Positions 46,385-56,256 of a stretch of 64,000 nucleotides of DNA are shown in pieces. Made by a program: the position numbers and the translations under genes. Below the pieces are notes generated by a model that saw only the letters and a program-made list of their open reading frames with translations, did not search any database and was not told the DNA's origin. Position 1 is the stretch's first letter; each line of letters starts with the position of its first letter. Origin of the DNA: Beggiatoa leptomitoformis (GTDB lineage: Bacteria > Pseudomonadota > Gammaproteobacteria > Beggiatoales > Beggiatoaceae); assembly GCF_001305575.3 (NCBI RefSeq), contig NZ_CP012373.2, positions 744,001 through 808,000 on the forward strand, given 5' to 3'.

Positions 46385-47899
46385 CTACTCGTGTTTCAAA
46401 CGTAAATGCGGGAATAATAAGACATCACGAATAGAAGGTTGATTCGTCAACAACATCACTAAACGGTCAATCCCGATACCTTCCCCTGCGGTGGGTGGTA
46501 AACCATATTCTAAGGCTTGAATATAGTCAGCATCATAATGCATTGCTTCCTCATCACCTGCTTGTTTAGCTTCCACTTGTTGACGAAAACGCTCGGCTTG
46601 GTCTTCAGGGTCATTCAACTCAGAAAAACCGTTCGCAATTTCCCGTCCACCAATAAACAACTCAAAACGGTCAGTAATGCTTGGGTCTTTATCATTCATC
46701 CGTGCTAACGGTGAAATTTCCGTAGGATATTCCGTGACAAAGGTTGGGTCTTTTAACAAATGCTCGACAGTTTTATCAAAAATTTCAATTTGAATCTTAC
46801 CAACACCATCGCTCTCATGCGGATGCACCCCTAGCCGTTTTGCTAACGCACGAATAGTATTTAAACTTTCTAAATCCGCTATGCAAATGTCAGGATTATG
46901 CTTCAAAATGGCGTTTTTAACCGAAATTCGCTCAAATGGCTTACCAAAATCATACACATCCTCTTGATAAGGCACGAGTGTTGAACCTAACAACGTTTCG
47001 GCTAACCCGCGAAATAACTCCTCAGTCAAATCCATCAAATGATGATAATTCGCATACGCCTGATAAAACTCCAACATCGTAAACTCTGGATTATGCCGTG
47101 TGGACACACCCTCATTACGAAAATTACGATTTAACTCAAAAACCCGTTCAAAACCACCCACCACCAAGCGTTTTAAATACAACTCAGGTGCAATACGCAA
47201 ATACAAGGGCATATCTAAGGCATTATGATGCGTTACAAAAGGACGTGCTGCCGCGCCACCGGGGATAACGTGCATCATCGGTGTTTCCACCTCTAAAAAA
47301 TCACGCTCGATTAAAAATTGCCGCGTATAACTAATGATTTGAGAACGTAATTTAAACGTATTACGGGTTTTTTCATTCATGATTAAATCAAGATACCGCT
47401 GACGGTAACAAGTTTCCTGATCTGTTAATCCATGAAATTTTTCAGGCAAAGAACGCAAGGCTTTACTGAGCAAACGGGCTGTACTGACCTTAACCGACAA
47501 CTCGCCTGTTTTCGTTTTAAATACCGTTCCTTGTACGCCGATGATGTCGCCAATATCCCAATGTTTAAACGTCTCATACAAATTTTCAGGCAAGTCTTCT
47601 TTTTTTAAATACAACTGCATCCGCCCTGTCATATCCTGAATATGCACAAAAGCCGCTTTACCCATAATACGACGGGTCATAATACGCCCCGCAATTTTAG
47701 TATGGACATTGCGGAGTTCTAACGTTGATGCGTCTTGGCTTGCATATTCATCATGCAATAATTGCGCGGTGCTATTAGGACGAAAATCATTAGGAAACGC
47801 GATACCCGCTTGACGGATGGCGGCTAATTTTTCACGTCTTAACGCAATTTGCTCATTCTCGTCTTGCGGTTCAGCAGTCGGTACAAGTTGCTCAGTCAT
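46385..47899 (-). CDS. lysS: Lysyl-tRNA synthetase, class II
   Basis: A 504-residue class II synthetase charging tRNA-Lys. OB-fold anticodon domain (about 60-170, [19 protein letters not shown]), motif 2 ([20 protein letters not shown]) and motif 3 ([13 protein letters not shown]). The start at 47897-47899 is chosen: AAGG lies 7 nt upstream and the length fits LysS; the 36 codons open upstream encode an unrelated hydrophobic stretch. Confidence 0.97.
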   Translation of the reverse strand: MTEQLVPTAEPQDENEQIALRREKLAAIRQAGIAFPNDFRPNSTAQLLHDEYASQDASTLELRNVHTKIAGRIMTRRIMGKAAFVHIQDMTGRMQLYLKKEDLPENLYETFKHWDIGDIIGVQGTVFKTKTGELSVKVSTARLLSKALRSLPEKFHGLTDQETCYRQRYLDLIMNEKTRNTFKLRSQIISYTRQFLIERDFLEVETPMMHVIPGGAAARPFVTHHNALDMPLYLRIAPELYLKRLVVGGFERVFELNRNFRNEGVSTRHNPEFTMLEFYQAYANYHHLMDLTEELFRGLAETLLGSTLVPYQEDVYDFGKPFERISVKNAILKHNPDICIADLESLNTIRALAKRLGVHPHESDGVGKIQIEIFDKTVEHLLKDPTFVTEYPTEISPLARMNDKDPSITDRFELFIGGREIANGFSELNDPEDQAERFRQQVEAKQAGDEEAMHYDADYIQALEYGLPPTAGEGIGIDRLVMLLTNQPSIRDVLLFPHLRLKHE

Positions 47900-48243
47900 T
47901 TCATTACCTTTAATAAACGTATTTTCCAATTGAAGAACACAAACAAGAAAGACTGCCCAAATCAGAACTAAAAGACATATAACATTCCAATTCAGACAGC
48001 CTTTCACAGATAGTTTGAAAGTTTACCAAAAACACAACTACTTTTTCATTTTATAATGAGAGTAGAACAACGGTTAATAAAGACCACAATAATTAAACCA
48101 CCTCTTTCAAAAAGAGGAATTGAGAAAGATTTTCCCGAGTTTATTAAGCCTAATGCAAGTTTCTTTATTTTAAGTTATTAACGACAACAACAGACTAATT
48201 TATAGTTAGCACTGGTTTCTTTATTTTTGTAGGACATTTCATC
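47900..48243. other. Divergent gap lysS / aminotransferase
   Basis: Holds a short CCTCTTT/AAAGAGG hairpin (48101-48117) and presumably both promoters. No clear -35/-10 pair could be fixed by eye. No gene. Confidence 0.4.
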
Positions 48244-49452
48244 ATGAATTCCCAATTTGCAGACAGAATGCGTAGCGCGCACCGTTCATTTATCCGTGAA
48301 ATTCTCAAAGTAACCGAAAATCCTGAGATAATTTCATTCGCGGGAGGCTTACCCAATCCGCGTTTTTTCCCTGTAGAATCAATCGTCGCTGCTACCGCTA
48401 AAGTCATGCAAGATAAAATTGCCAATCCTTTACAGTACAGTACGACAGAAGGCTACGCACCCTTACGCGAATATATCGCCCACCGCTACGCAAAACGTCA
48501 CGGCCTAAAAATAAACCCTAACGAAATTCTTATTACCAACGGCTCACAACAAGGCTTAGATTTAATTGGTAAAATTTTCCTAAACAAAGGGGATTTTGTC
48601 GCCTTAGAAAAACCTAGCTATCTTGGTGCAATACAAGCCTTCTCCCTATACGAACCCCAATTTCACACCGCTACCCTGCGCGATGATGGCATTGATACAG
48701 AACAACTAAGCGCGTTACTAGACCAACAACCCAGCAAATTGTTTTATACCATTCCCAACTTCCAAAATCCTTCAGGCATTACCTATTCCGACGCAAAACG
48801 CCGTGCAACTGCACAAGTTTTTCAACACCGCAACACCATCATTGTAGAAGATGACCCTTACGGCGAACTGCGCTTTATTGGGCAAGACCTACCGCCCCTA
48901 AAAAGCTACTTAGGCGACAACGCCATTTTATTAGGGTCTTTTTCTAAAATTGTCGCGCCCGGACTGCGTTTAGGCTGGATATGCGCACACAACGAGATTA
49001 TTGAAAAATTAGTCATTGCCAAACAAGCAACCGATTTACAATCAAACACCTTATCACAACGCCTAGTTTATCAATATGTTACTGATAACGATTTAGACGC
49101 ACACATTGCCACTATCAAACACCATTACGGAATACAACGAGATTTAATGGTATCGGCGATTGAACAACATTTTCCGCCCGAAGTAACCTACACCCGCCCA
49201 GAAGGGGGAATGTTTTTATGGGTGACACTACCAAACCCCCTCAGTGCAATGGATTTATTTAATCACGCAGCCAAAGCCAATGTTGCCTTTGTACCGGGAA
49301 AAGCCTTTTACGTAGATGGTAGTGGTAACAACACCTTACGCTTAAACTTCTCCAATGCCGACGCGCATATTATCGAAGAAGGTATTAAACGCTTAGGGCT
49401 GACAATTAAACAATTACTACTAGAAAAAACCGCTTGTCATATCGCGGCATAA
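48244..49452 (+). CDS. PLP-dependent aminotransferase (2-aminoadipate/aromatic aminotransferase-like)
   Basis: A 402-residue fold-type I aminotransferase without the GntR-type N-domain of MocR proteins. ISFAGGLPNPRFFP, LITNGSQQGLDLIGK, IPNFQNPSGITYS, the PLP Lys in LGSFSKIVAPGLRLGW (about 235) and GGMFLWVTLP are typical of the LysN/KAT II subgroup. Substrate may be 2-aminoadipate, branched-chain or aromatic amino acids; not decidable here. GTAGGACATTTCATC precedes the ATG. Confidence 0.88.
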   Translation: MNSQFADRMRSAHRSFIREILKVTENPEIISFAGGLPNPRFFPVESIVAATAKVMQDKIANPLQYSTTEGYAPLREYIAHRYAKRHGLKINPNEILITNGSQQGLDLIGKIFLNKGDFVALEKPSYLGAIQAFSLYEPQFHTATLRDDGIDTEQLSALLDQQPSKLFYTIPNFQNPSGITYSDAKRRATAQVFQHRNTIIVEDDPYGELRFIGQDLPPLKSYLGDNAILLGSFSKIVAPGLRLGWICAHNEIIEKLVIAKQATDLQSNTLSQRLVYQYVTDNDLDAHIATIKHHYGIQRDLMVSAIEQHFPPEVTYTRPEGGMFLWVTLPNPLSAMDLFNHAAKANVAFVPGKAFYVDGSGNNTLRLNFSNADAHIIEEGIKRLGLTIKQLLLEKTACHIAA

Positions 49453-49461
49453 AGCGAAAAA

Positions 49462-49563
49462 ATTGTCTGAATTGGCATTGATAACCTTTAAAAATGTACC
49501 AAATTAAATGTAATCTTAATTCACTGAATTTACAGAATTAAAAACAACGCTGATTCAGACAAT
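49462..49563. repeat. Degenerate palindromic repeat upstream of the MmeI-like gene
   Basis: The ends ATTGTCTGAATT (49462-49473) and CTGATTCAGACAAT (49550-49563) are inverted copies, and the inside includes ACTGAATTTACAGAATT. The termini match those of the three palindromes at 53.75-54.13 kb, so it is a diverged member of the same family on the other side of the restriction gene. Confidence 0.7.
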
Positions 49564-49597
49564 CTTTTTTAAAATAAATTTTACGCAAGGAAATCCT

Positions 49598-52486
49598 GTG
49601 ACAGTTGACGAGTTTATTCAAATCTGGCGCGATTCTACACGGACAGAACGCTCTGCTTCGCAAGAACATTTTTTACAACTTTGTCACTTATTAGGCGAAA
49701 AAACCCCCGCCGAACTTGACCCCGATGGCGTATTTTTTACCTTTGAAAAAGGCGCGAATAAAACCACAGGCACGCGAGGCTGGGCAGATGTCTGGCTAAA
49801 AGGCTGTTTTGCTTGGGAATATAAAGGAAAAGGCAAAGATTTAAAAAAGGCCTTCGTACAATTACAACAATACGCGCTCGCCTTAGAAAATCCGCCATTA
49901 TTAATCGTTTCCGATATGGAAACTATAGAAATTCATACCAATTTTACAAATACAGTTGCTGAAGTTCATCTGATTCAGCTAGAGGATTTACGCGACCCAC
50001 AACAGTTTAAACTGCTTAAAACTTTATTTAATAAAGACAAAATTGATGAAGTTTTTAAACCTGCTAAAACCCGCGATGCTGTCACCTTAGAAATGGCGGA
50101 GCAATTCACCGAGTTAGCGCAACGTTTACGCAGTCGTGGACATGACCCGCATCAAGTCGCTCATTTTATCAATCGCCTTGTTTTTTGCATGTTTGCTGAA
50201 GATATAGGCATTTTACCAAAAAGTTTATTTACAACTTTATTAGAGTCGGTTTTAAAGCAGATACGAACAGGGAAAAATCGTTTTCAACAGCGGATGAGCG
50301 AATTATTCGCCATTATGCAAACAGGTGGCGATTTTGGACTGGAAGAAATCGACTGGTTTAATGGCGGTTTGTTTGATGATGATGGTGCATTACCTTTAGA
50401 AAAAGCCGATGTTGAGCATTTATTACGTGCAGCACGTCATGATTGGAAAGATATTGAACCTTCTATTTTTGGAACGTTGTTTGAGCGCGGTTTAGACCCC
50501 GATAAACGCAGTCAATTAGGCGCGCATTATACTGACCGTGATTCTATTTTACGGATTTTAGAGCCTGTTATTTTTGCCCCGTTAAATACAGAATGGGAAC
50601 AGATAAAATTACAAATTCAGTCTTTATTAGAAAATATAGGTAAAGGAACGCGCAAGGCAAAAAAATCTAAAAATGAGCTTGAAGCAGATGGCTTATATCA
50701 TGGCTTTTTAGAGCGGTTAAATAATCTGCAAGTGCTTGACCCTGCTTGTGGTTCTGGGAATTTTTTATATTTAACTTTGCTAGGCTTAAAAGATTTAGAA
50801 AATAAAGTATTGATTGATGCAGAAATGATGGGCTTAGAAAGACAATTTCCGCGTGTCAGTCCAAAAAGTTTAAATGGGATTGAAGTAAATCCTTACGCCG
50901 CAGAATTAGCGCGCGTTACGGTATGGATTGGACAAATTCAGTGGGTATTGGGACATGGTTATGATTTACCAAAAAATCCTATTTTAGAGAAATTGGATAA
51001 TATTGAATGTTGCGATGCTTTATTAACCCATACAGGGATAGAAAAAAATTGGAAAACTGTTGATTTTATTGTAGGTAATCCGCCATTTTTGGGCAATAAA
51101 AAAATGATTTCTATTCTGGGTGAGGATTACGTTAATCAATTACGGGCGTTGTTTCAAGGACGGGTTGCGGGTGGTGCGGATTTAGTTTGTTATTGGTTTG
51201 AAAAAGCGCGGGCGCAGTTGGAACAAGGGCGAGTGCAAGCGGTCGGGCTGGTTTCCACAAATTCTATTCGTGGCGGTAGTAATCGTAAAGTCTTGGATAG
51301 AATCGGCGAAACGGGGCAAATTTTTCAGGCGTGGAGTGATGAACCTTGGATTAATGAAGGGGCTGCGGTGCGGGTGTCGTTGGTTTGTTTTACTAGCCCA
51401 GAAAAACAGCAGTTTTATCCCATCACAACGTTAGATAATCAGGTAACTTCTGAAATTTATAGCGATTTGACCACGCCGAATACAGCGCAAACTTTAGATT
51501 TAACGAAAGCGAAACCATTGGCAGAAAATGCGAGCGTCGCTTTTCAAGGAACAATAAAAGTTGGGGCGTTTGATATTGCTGGCGATTTAGCCCGCGAGTG
51601 GGTTAAATCTTCTTTTAATCCTAATGGAAAGCCAAATAGTGATGTTTTGCGTCCTTGGGCAAATGGCATGGATGTTGTACGTCGTTATTCAGATACTTGG
51701 ATTATTGATTTTGGCGTAAATATGTCTGAAGACGATGCCAGTTTGTATGAAAAACCATTTGAATATGTTGTAAAAAATGTTAAACCAAAACGTGTAGGTA
51801 AGCGAGAAGAGCGTGCTAATGAAAAATGGTGGATTTTACAAAGAAGTCGCCCAGAAATGCGTTTAGCACTTAAACCATTATTTCGTTTTATTATTACTTC
51901 CAGAGTTTCAAAATACCGTCTTTTTATTTGGATGGACAAAACTGTTTTACCAGATTCAAGACTTTATGCGATTGCGCGCGAGGATGATACAACTTTTGGA
52001 ATCTTACATTGTCGTTTTCATGAGTTATGGAGTTTAAAAACATGTTCATGGCACGGTGTAGGCAACGACCCAACTTATAACGCACATTCATGTTTTGAAA
52101 CATTCCCCTTTCCCGATGGTCTAAGCCCCAACATTCCCGCCAGCGAATACGCTGACAATCCTCACGCCCAAGCGATAGCCAAAGCCGCGCAACGTTTAAA
52201 CGAATTGCGGGATAATTGGCTAAATCCGCCTAATCTGGTGCAACGTGTTCCCGAAATCGTCGCAGGTTATCCCGAGCGAATTTTACCGATGAACGCCGAA
52301 GCCGAAAAAGAACTAAAAAAACGCACGCTGACTAATTTATACAACCTAAAACCACAATGGCTTGTCAAAGCGCATGAAGTATTAGATAACGCAGTCGCCA
52401 CCGCTTACGGCTGGGAACATCATTTGAGTGATGACGACGTGTTAGCGCGATTACTCGCGTTAAATTTAGCCCGAAGTGAAAAATAA
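49598..52486 (+). CDS. MmeI-like (type IIL) restriction-modification enzyme
   Basis: A 962-residue single polypeptide. The N-terminus has the nuclease motif D-x9-E-x-K: Asp64, Glu74 and Lys76 in WADVWLKGCFAWEYKGK, as described for MmeI. A helical connector follows, then an N6-adenine methyltransferase with motif I DPACGSGNFLY (about 380) and motif IV NPPFLGN (about 494). The last 300 residues should hold the target-recognition domain. MmeI-family enzymes methylate one strand and cut about 20 bp away; the site here is unknown. GTG start with AAGGAA upstream. The ORF is intact, so it is probably active. Palindromic repeats of one family lie on either side, which suggests a mobile defence cassette. 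Confidence 0.88.
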   Translation: MTVDEFIQIWRDSTRTERSASQEHFLQLCHLLGEKTPAELDPDGVFFTFEKGANKTTGTRGWADVWLKGCFAWEYKGKGKDLKKAFVQLQQYALALENPPLLIVSDMETIEIHTNFTNTVAEVHLIQLEDLRDPQQFKLLKTLFNKDKIDEVFKPAKTRDAVTLEMAEQFTELAQRLRSRGHDPHQVAHFINRLVFCMFAEDIGILPKSLFTTLLESVLKQIRTGKNRFQQRMSELFAIMQTGGDFGLEEIDWFNGGLFDDDGALPLEKADVEHLLRAARHDWKDIEPSIFGTLFERGLDPDKRSQLGAHYTDRDSILRILEPVIFAPLNTEWEQIKLQIQSLLENIGKGTRKAKKSKNELEADGLYHGFLERLNNLQVLDPACGSGNFLYLTLLGLKDLENKVLIDAEMMGLERQFPRVSPKSLNGIEVNPYAAELARVTVWIGQIQWVLGHGYDLPKNPILEKLDNIECCDALLTHTGIEKNWKTVDFIVGNPPFLGNKKMISILGEDYVNQLRALFQGRVAGGADLVCYWFEKARAQLEQGRVQAVGLVSTNSIRGGSNRKVLDRIGETGQIFQAWSDEPWINEGAAVRVSLVCFTSPEKQQFYPITTLDNQVTSEIYSDLTTPNTAQTLDLTKAKPLAENASVAFQGTIKVGAFDIAGDLAREWVKSSFNPNGKPNSDVLRPWANGMDVVRRYSDTWIIDFGVNMSEDDASLYEKPFEYVVKNVKPKRVGKREERANEKWWILQRSRPEMRLALKPLFRFIITSRVSKYRLFIWMDKTVLPDSRLYAIAREDDTTFGILHCRFHELWSLKTCSWHGVGNDPTYNAHSCFETFPFPDGLSPNIPASEYADNPHAQAIAKAAQRLNELRDNWLNPPNLVQRVPEIVAGYPERILPMNAEAEKELKKRTLTNLYNLKPQWLVKAHEVLDNAVATAYGWEHHLSDDDVLARLLALNLARSEK

Positions 52487-52542
52487 CCCTATTTACTGAT
52501 TATAAAAAACAATCCCTAAAAATTACCAAAGGAGAAAAACAC

Positions 52543-53730
52543 ATGACCATAGACCCGATTGTTATTGTCAGTTATGCCCGTACTGCAATGGGTGGATTTC
52601 AGGGCATTTTTAACAACGTCAGCGCGCCCGAGTTGGGTGGCACAGCGATTAAAGCCGCTGTCGCACGTGCAGGCTTGCAAGCTGACGATATTCAAGAAGT
52701 ATTAATGGGTTGCGTATTACCCGCAGGATTAGGACAAGCCCCCGCACGTCAAGCCGCATTATTGGGCGGTTTACCTGTTCATGTGGGTTGCACAACAATT
52801 AGTAAAGTTTGTGGCTCGGGCATGAAAGCGACGATGTTAGCCCATGATTTATTAGTAGCAGGCACACAAGACATCATCCTTGCGGGCGGTATGGAAAGCA
52901 TGAGCAACGCACCGTATTTGCTCCCTAAAGCACGCGCTGGCTACCGTTTAGGACATGGACAAATCATCGACCACATGTTTTTTGACGGTTTAGAAGATGC
53001 GTACTTTGACAAAGGGCGATTAATGGGAACATTTGCCGAAGATTGCGCAAGTCTGTATCACTTTAGCCGTGAAGACCAAGACCAGTTTGCAATTACTTCT
53101 TTACATCGCGCCCAAAAAGCCATTGCTGAGGGATTATTTCAACGAGAAATAACCCCTTATTTATTAACCGATAAAAAAGGCGATGTATTACTGGCAGAAG
53201 ATGAGCAACCGAATAAAGCCAATATCAGCAAAATTCCCTCATTAAAACCTGCCTTTAAAAAAGATGGGACGGTAACGCCTGCTAATTCCAGCTCGATTTC
53301 TGATGGTGCTGCTGCCTTAGTATTAATGCGCCGTTCCACCGCAGAACAGCGTGGCATTAAACCGCTCGCCGTCATTCACGGACACACAACCCACGCACAA
53401 GCACCCAATTTATTCACCACTGCACCCATTGGCGCAATCAATGCCTTATTTCAAAAAACAGGCCTTACCGCACAACAAATTGATTTATACGAAATTAACG
53501 AGGCTTTTGCAGTTGTAACGATGGCCGCCATGCAAACCTTGCAACTGCCCGCTGAAAAAGTAAACGTGCATGGTGGTGCTTGCGCGCTAGGGCATCCGAT
53601 AGGGGCATCAGGTGCGCGCATTATCGTCACATTACTAGCGGCATTAGAACAATACGATTTAAAAATGGGTGTTGCATCCTTATGTATTGGCGGTGGAGAA
53701 GCGACCGCAATCGCCATTGAAAGGGTTTAA
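52543..53730 (+). CDS. Acetyl-CoA C-acetyltransferase (thiolase)
   Basis: A 395-residue biosynthetic-type thiolase condensing two acetyl-CoA. Acyl-accepting Cys90 in SKVCGSG, NEAFAVV, the GGACALGHPIGASGAR His segment and the second Cys in SLCIGGGEA. It could supply acetoacetyl-CoA for PHB synthesis (phaC lies 8 kb away) or act in acyl degradation. AAAGGAG precedes the ATG. It sits 56 bases after the restriction gene on the same strand, which is probably positional only. Confidence 0.93.
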   Translation: MTIDPIVIVSYARTAMGGFQGIFNNVSAPELGGTAIKAAVARAGLQADDIQEVLMGCVLPAGLGQAPARQAALLGGLPVHVGCTTISKVCGSGMKATMLAHDLLVAGTQDIILAGGMESMSNAPYLLPKARAGYRLGHGQIIDHMFFDGLEDAYFDKGRLMGTFAEDCASLYHFSREDQDQFAITSLHRAQKAIAEGLFQREITPYLLTDKKGDVLLAEDEQPNKANISKIPSLKPAFKKDGTVTPANSSSISDGAAALVLMRRSTAEQRGIKPLAVIHGHTTHAQAPNLFTTAPIGAINALFQKTGLTAQQIDLYEINEAFAVVTMAAMQTLQLPAEKVNVHGGACALGHPIGASGARIIVTLLAALEQYDLKMGVASLCIGGGEATAIAIERV

Positions 53731-53753
53731 AATTGGATTTTCAGGATTTCAAG

Positions 53754-54129
53754 ATTGTCTGAATCAGGATTTTCAGAATTAACAGAATTTAAAAGCGTTA
53801 ATTTTTTGTCTTTAATAATTCTGAAAATTCTGTTAATTCAGTAAATTCTGGTTCAGACAGTATTTTCTTTATCTTTATCAAGATTGTCTGAATCAGGATT
53901 TTCAAAATTATCAGAATTATCAGAATTTAAAAGCGTTAATTTTTTGCCTTTAATAATTCTGAAAATTCTGTTAATTCAGTAAATTCTGGTTCAGACAGTA
54001 TTTTCTTTATCTTTATCAAGATTGTCTGAATCAGGATTTTCAGAATTAATAGAATTTAAAAGCGTCAATTTTTTGCCTTTAATAATTCTGAAAATTCTGT
54101 TAATTCAGTAAATTCTGGTTCAGACAATC
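53754..54129. repeat. Three tandem long palindromes
   Basis: Units at about 53754-53861, 53883-53999 and 54021-54129 share a start (ATTGTCTGAATCAGGATTTT), a central AAAAGCG(T/C)TAATTTTTT and an end (CTGGTTCAGAC). Each unit is a long imperfect palindrome: the left arm with GTCTGAATC...CAGAATT matches the reverse complement of the right arm. Spacing is 129 and 138 bases; the middle copy is 9 bases longer through a repeated TCAGAATTA. The unit is shared with the degenerate copy at 49.46 kb. They fill the gap between the thiolase and rraA genes. Very stable RNA hairpins would form if transcribed. Confidence 0.88.
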
Positions 54130-54158
54130 TTTATCTATTCATTTAAAAGGATATTATT

Positions 54159-54641
54159 GTGGAGTATGTAACGGCTGATTTATGTGACAAATACCCTAAA
54201 GTGGTAAAAGTTGCTGACCCTATTTTCCGCAGTTTTGGGGCAAAACGCTCTTTTGGCGGACAAATTAAAACGCTAAAAGTGCATGAAGATAATGTGCTGG
54301 TTAAAGAATTATTAGGAACAGCGGGCGAGGGAAGAGTGCTGGTTATTGATGGCGGTGCGTCTTTACGTTGCGCATTGGTTGGGGACATCATCGCAAAATC
54401 GGCGGTTGATAACGGTTGGGCGGGTATCATTGTTTATGGATGTATCCGCGATTCTGCCATGATAGACACAATGCAAATTGGCATTAAAGCGTTAAACACG
54501 CATCCATTAAAAAGTTATAAACATGGGCGCGGTGATAAAGATTTCCCTGTTAGTTTTGCAGGGGTTACATTTTTTCCTGAGCATTATGTTTATGCCGATG
54601 CGGATGGCGTTATTGTCGCAGAACATGCGCTAGAAATGTAA
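54159..54641 (+). CDS. rraA: RraA-family regulator of RNase E activity
   Basis: A 160-residue protein matching E. coli RraA along its length: TADLCDKYP, FRSFGAKRSFGGQI, GRVLVIDGGASLRCALVGD, VYGCIRD and NFGG-like FAGVTFFPEHYVYADADG. RraA binds RNase E and slows mRNA decay; some relatives are aldolases. GTG start with AAGG upstream. A strong terminator follows. Confidence 0.92.
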   Translation: MEYVTADLCDKYPKVVKVADPIFRSFGAKRSFGGQIKTLKVHEDNVLVKELLGTAGEGRVLVIDGGASLRCALVGDIIAKSAVDNGWAGIIVYGCIRDSAMIDTMQIGIKALNTHPLKSYKHGRGDKDFPVSFAGVTFFPEHYVYADADGVIVAEHALEM

Positions 54642-54686
54642 AAACAAAAGCCTTCTAAGTTTTAAAGGCTTAGAAGGTTTGTTTTA
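54642..54686. terminator. Bidirectional terminator between rraA and Ig-like gene
   Basis: GCCTTCTAAG and CTTAGAAGG with flanking A- and T-runs (AAACAAAA on the left, TTTGTTTT on the right) form a long stem immediately after rraA. It can serve both convergent genes. Confidence 0.85.
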
Positions 54687-54706
54687 TTAATTTAATTCAG
54701 TAAGGT

Positions 54707-56197
54707 TTATGGATTAATTAAAATCCGTATAGGAATTTCTGCATTAAAAACAATCGTTCCATCTGTCAAACGATAGCCAAAAAAGACTTGTAATAAGCCT
54801 GTTCCGACAAAATAGCCTGTGTACATTTTTACTTCTTGTGCAGAGGCTAAACTCACATCATTGATAAACGGTTCTAACGTTGTCGGGTTTAAATCCCAAC
54901 TTGCGATGACTCCCCCCGTTTCTAACATAAAGAAATAGGTTGCACTGCTTTCTATGGGCAAAGGCGTATAACCTGCGATAACTAAAATATCAGCAGTCGC
55001 GCCGATGTGGTCTTCTTGCACTAAAATAGAGCCTTCAATCACCACCCTATCACTTAACACTTGCTCTACTTGTTGCACGTAGGCTTGTCCATTAACGGCA
55101 ATTCCACCGCTAAATGTCGCACTGGTATTTAATAAACTGCCATCAGGTTTTAACGTGGCAGAAAACCCCAAACTGGGTAATGCCAATAAAGGAGAAACAA
55201 CATTAACCATCACGCTACCTGTAACGGTTGAATTAGCAAGTGTTGCAACAAGTCTATATGTACCCTGTGTTTCTGGTGCAGTAAAACGGGTTTTCGCTTC
55301 TCCATTGGTATCGGTTATCGCGTTGGAGGGGGACACTCCTGTTGTTAGCGTCGTCCCTGTTGGCGTTAGCACAGAAAAGTTTAAACTGCGATTTGTCACG
55401 GCGTTACCATAAGCATCGGTTAGTTTAAAGACAACATTGCCCGAGCTTTGTCCTGCGGGTAAACGAAAATCTGAGGTTAATGAAGAGATTAATGCAGGCG
55501 CACCTGCAAGAAAAGTTACGCCCGCGCTCCCTGTTTTACTGGGATTCGTCGCAAGGCTTGCAACCACAGAATATGTTCCTGTTTTTTGCGCAGCAATGGC
55601 TTGTGTCCGCACTAAACCTTGTGCATCACTAATGGCGGTTGTAACAGTCACCCCATTGCTAATCGTAATACCCACCGCATTAACTAAGGTAAAATTCACC
55701 GTCACATTGCTGGCTAATTCATTATTCGCATTGACCACACGAAAGATAATAGGGGTTGAATTTTCCCCCGCCGCAACGGTTTGACACACGCCATCAACGG
55801 AAAATACTGTGTCAACGCCACTCACTGTAATGCCTGTACCTGCAATCTGACTGGGGTCATCCGCAAGATGTGCGGTTAGGGTGTAACGTCCGGGCGTATT
55901 ATTTGCGCGTAACGCAGTAATTGCCTCACCTTGCGCATCGGTTAATGCTGTAAAGACCTGTAAACTACCGTTAGCTTGATTACATGCCATATTTGTTAAA
56001 GTAAAATCAACAACAACCCCGCTTAAAGGATTCCCCGTTGTATCTAACGCTCGAAACACAACAACTTCTGAAGGTGCATCAGAAGGAATCGTTTGATTGC
56101 CTCCACTAGCAAGAATGAGCGCGGCGGCTGCCGTTTGCACCCATAACCAGCCACTCAGAATAACCAGCCAACACGCGATTTTTCCATAATGACGCAT
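54707..56197 (-). CDS. Exported protein with three bacterial Ig-like (Big_1/invasin-type) domains
   Basis: A 496-residue exported protein. Signal peptide about 1-26 (ILSGWLWVQTAAA). Three repeats of about 100 residues start near 27, 130 and 232, each with the invasin pattern (VVFR-ALDTTGNPLSGVVVDFTLTN, ALTDAQGEA, TAHLADDP). A C-terminal region (about 335-496) of mixed beta character has no known motif and ends in IPIRILINP. No autotransporter beta-barrel or LPxTG motif is visible, so it may be a periplasmic or secreted adhesin-like protein. It stands alone and converges on rraA. Confidence 0.85.
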   Translation of the reverse strand: MRHYGKIACWLVILSGWLWVQTAAAALILASGGNQTIPSDAPSEVVVFRALDTTGNPLSGVVVDFTLTNMACNQANGSLQVFTALTDAQGEAITALRANNTPGRYTLTAHLADDPSQIAGTGITVSGVDTVFSVDGVCQTVAAGENSTPIIFRVVNANNELASNVTVNFTLVNAVGITISNGVTVTTAISDAQGLVRTQAIAAQKTGTYSVVASLATNPSKTGSAGVTFLAGAPALISSLTSDFRLPAGQSSGNVVFKLTDAYGNAVTNRSLNFSVLTPTGTTLTTGVSPSNAITDTNGEAKTRFTAPETQGTYRLVATLANSTVTGSVMVNVVSPLLALPSLGFSATLKPDGSLLNTSATFSGGIAVNGQAYVQQVEQVLSDRVVIEGSILVQEDHIGATADILVIAGYTPLPIESSATYFFMLETGGVIASWDLNPTTLEPFINDVSLASAQEVKMYTGYFVGTGLLQVFFGYRLTDGTIVFNAEIPIRILINP

Positions 56198-56256
56198 CGT
56201 TAAAACCTCTTAATTAAAGTAATTTTTAAAGAGAATAGCTTAAATGATTGGTACTG

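Noticed and set aside
47900-48007. Hydrophobic N-terminal extension of lysS
   Set aside because: A synthetase does not need it; a ribosome site lies 7 nt before the internal Met that gives the family length.
53754-54129. CRISPR array or integron attC sites
   Set aside because: Units are full-length palindromes with near-identical interiors; no cas or integrase gene is present and no cassettes lie between units.
55155-55784. Two plus-strand ORFs opposite the Ig-like gene
   Set aside because: Antisense to repeated Ig domains; low-complexity composition and no start signals.
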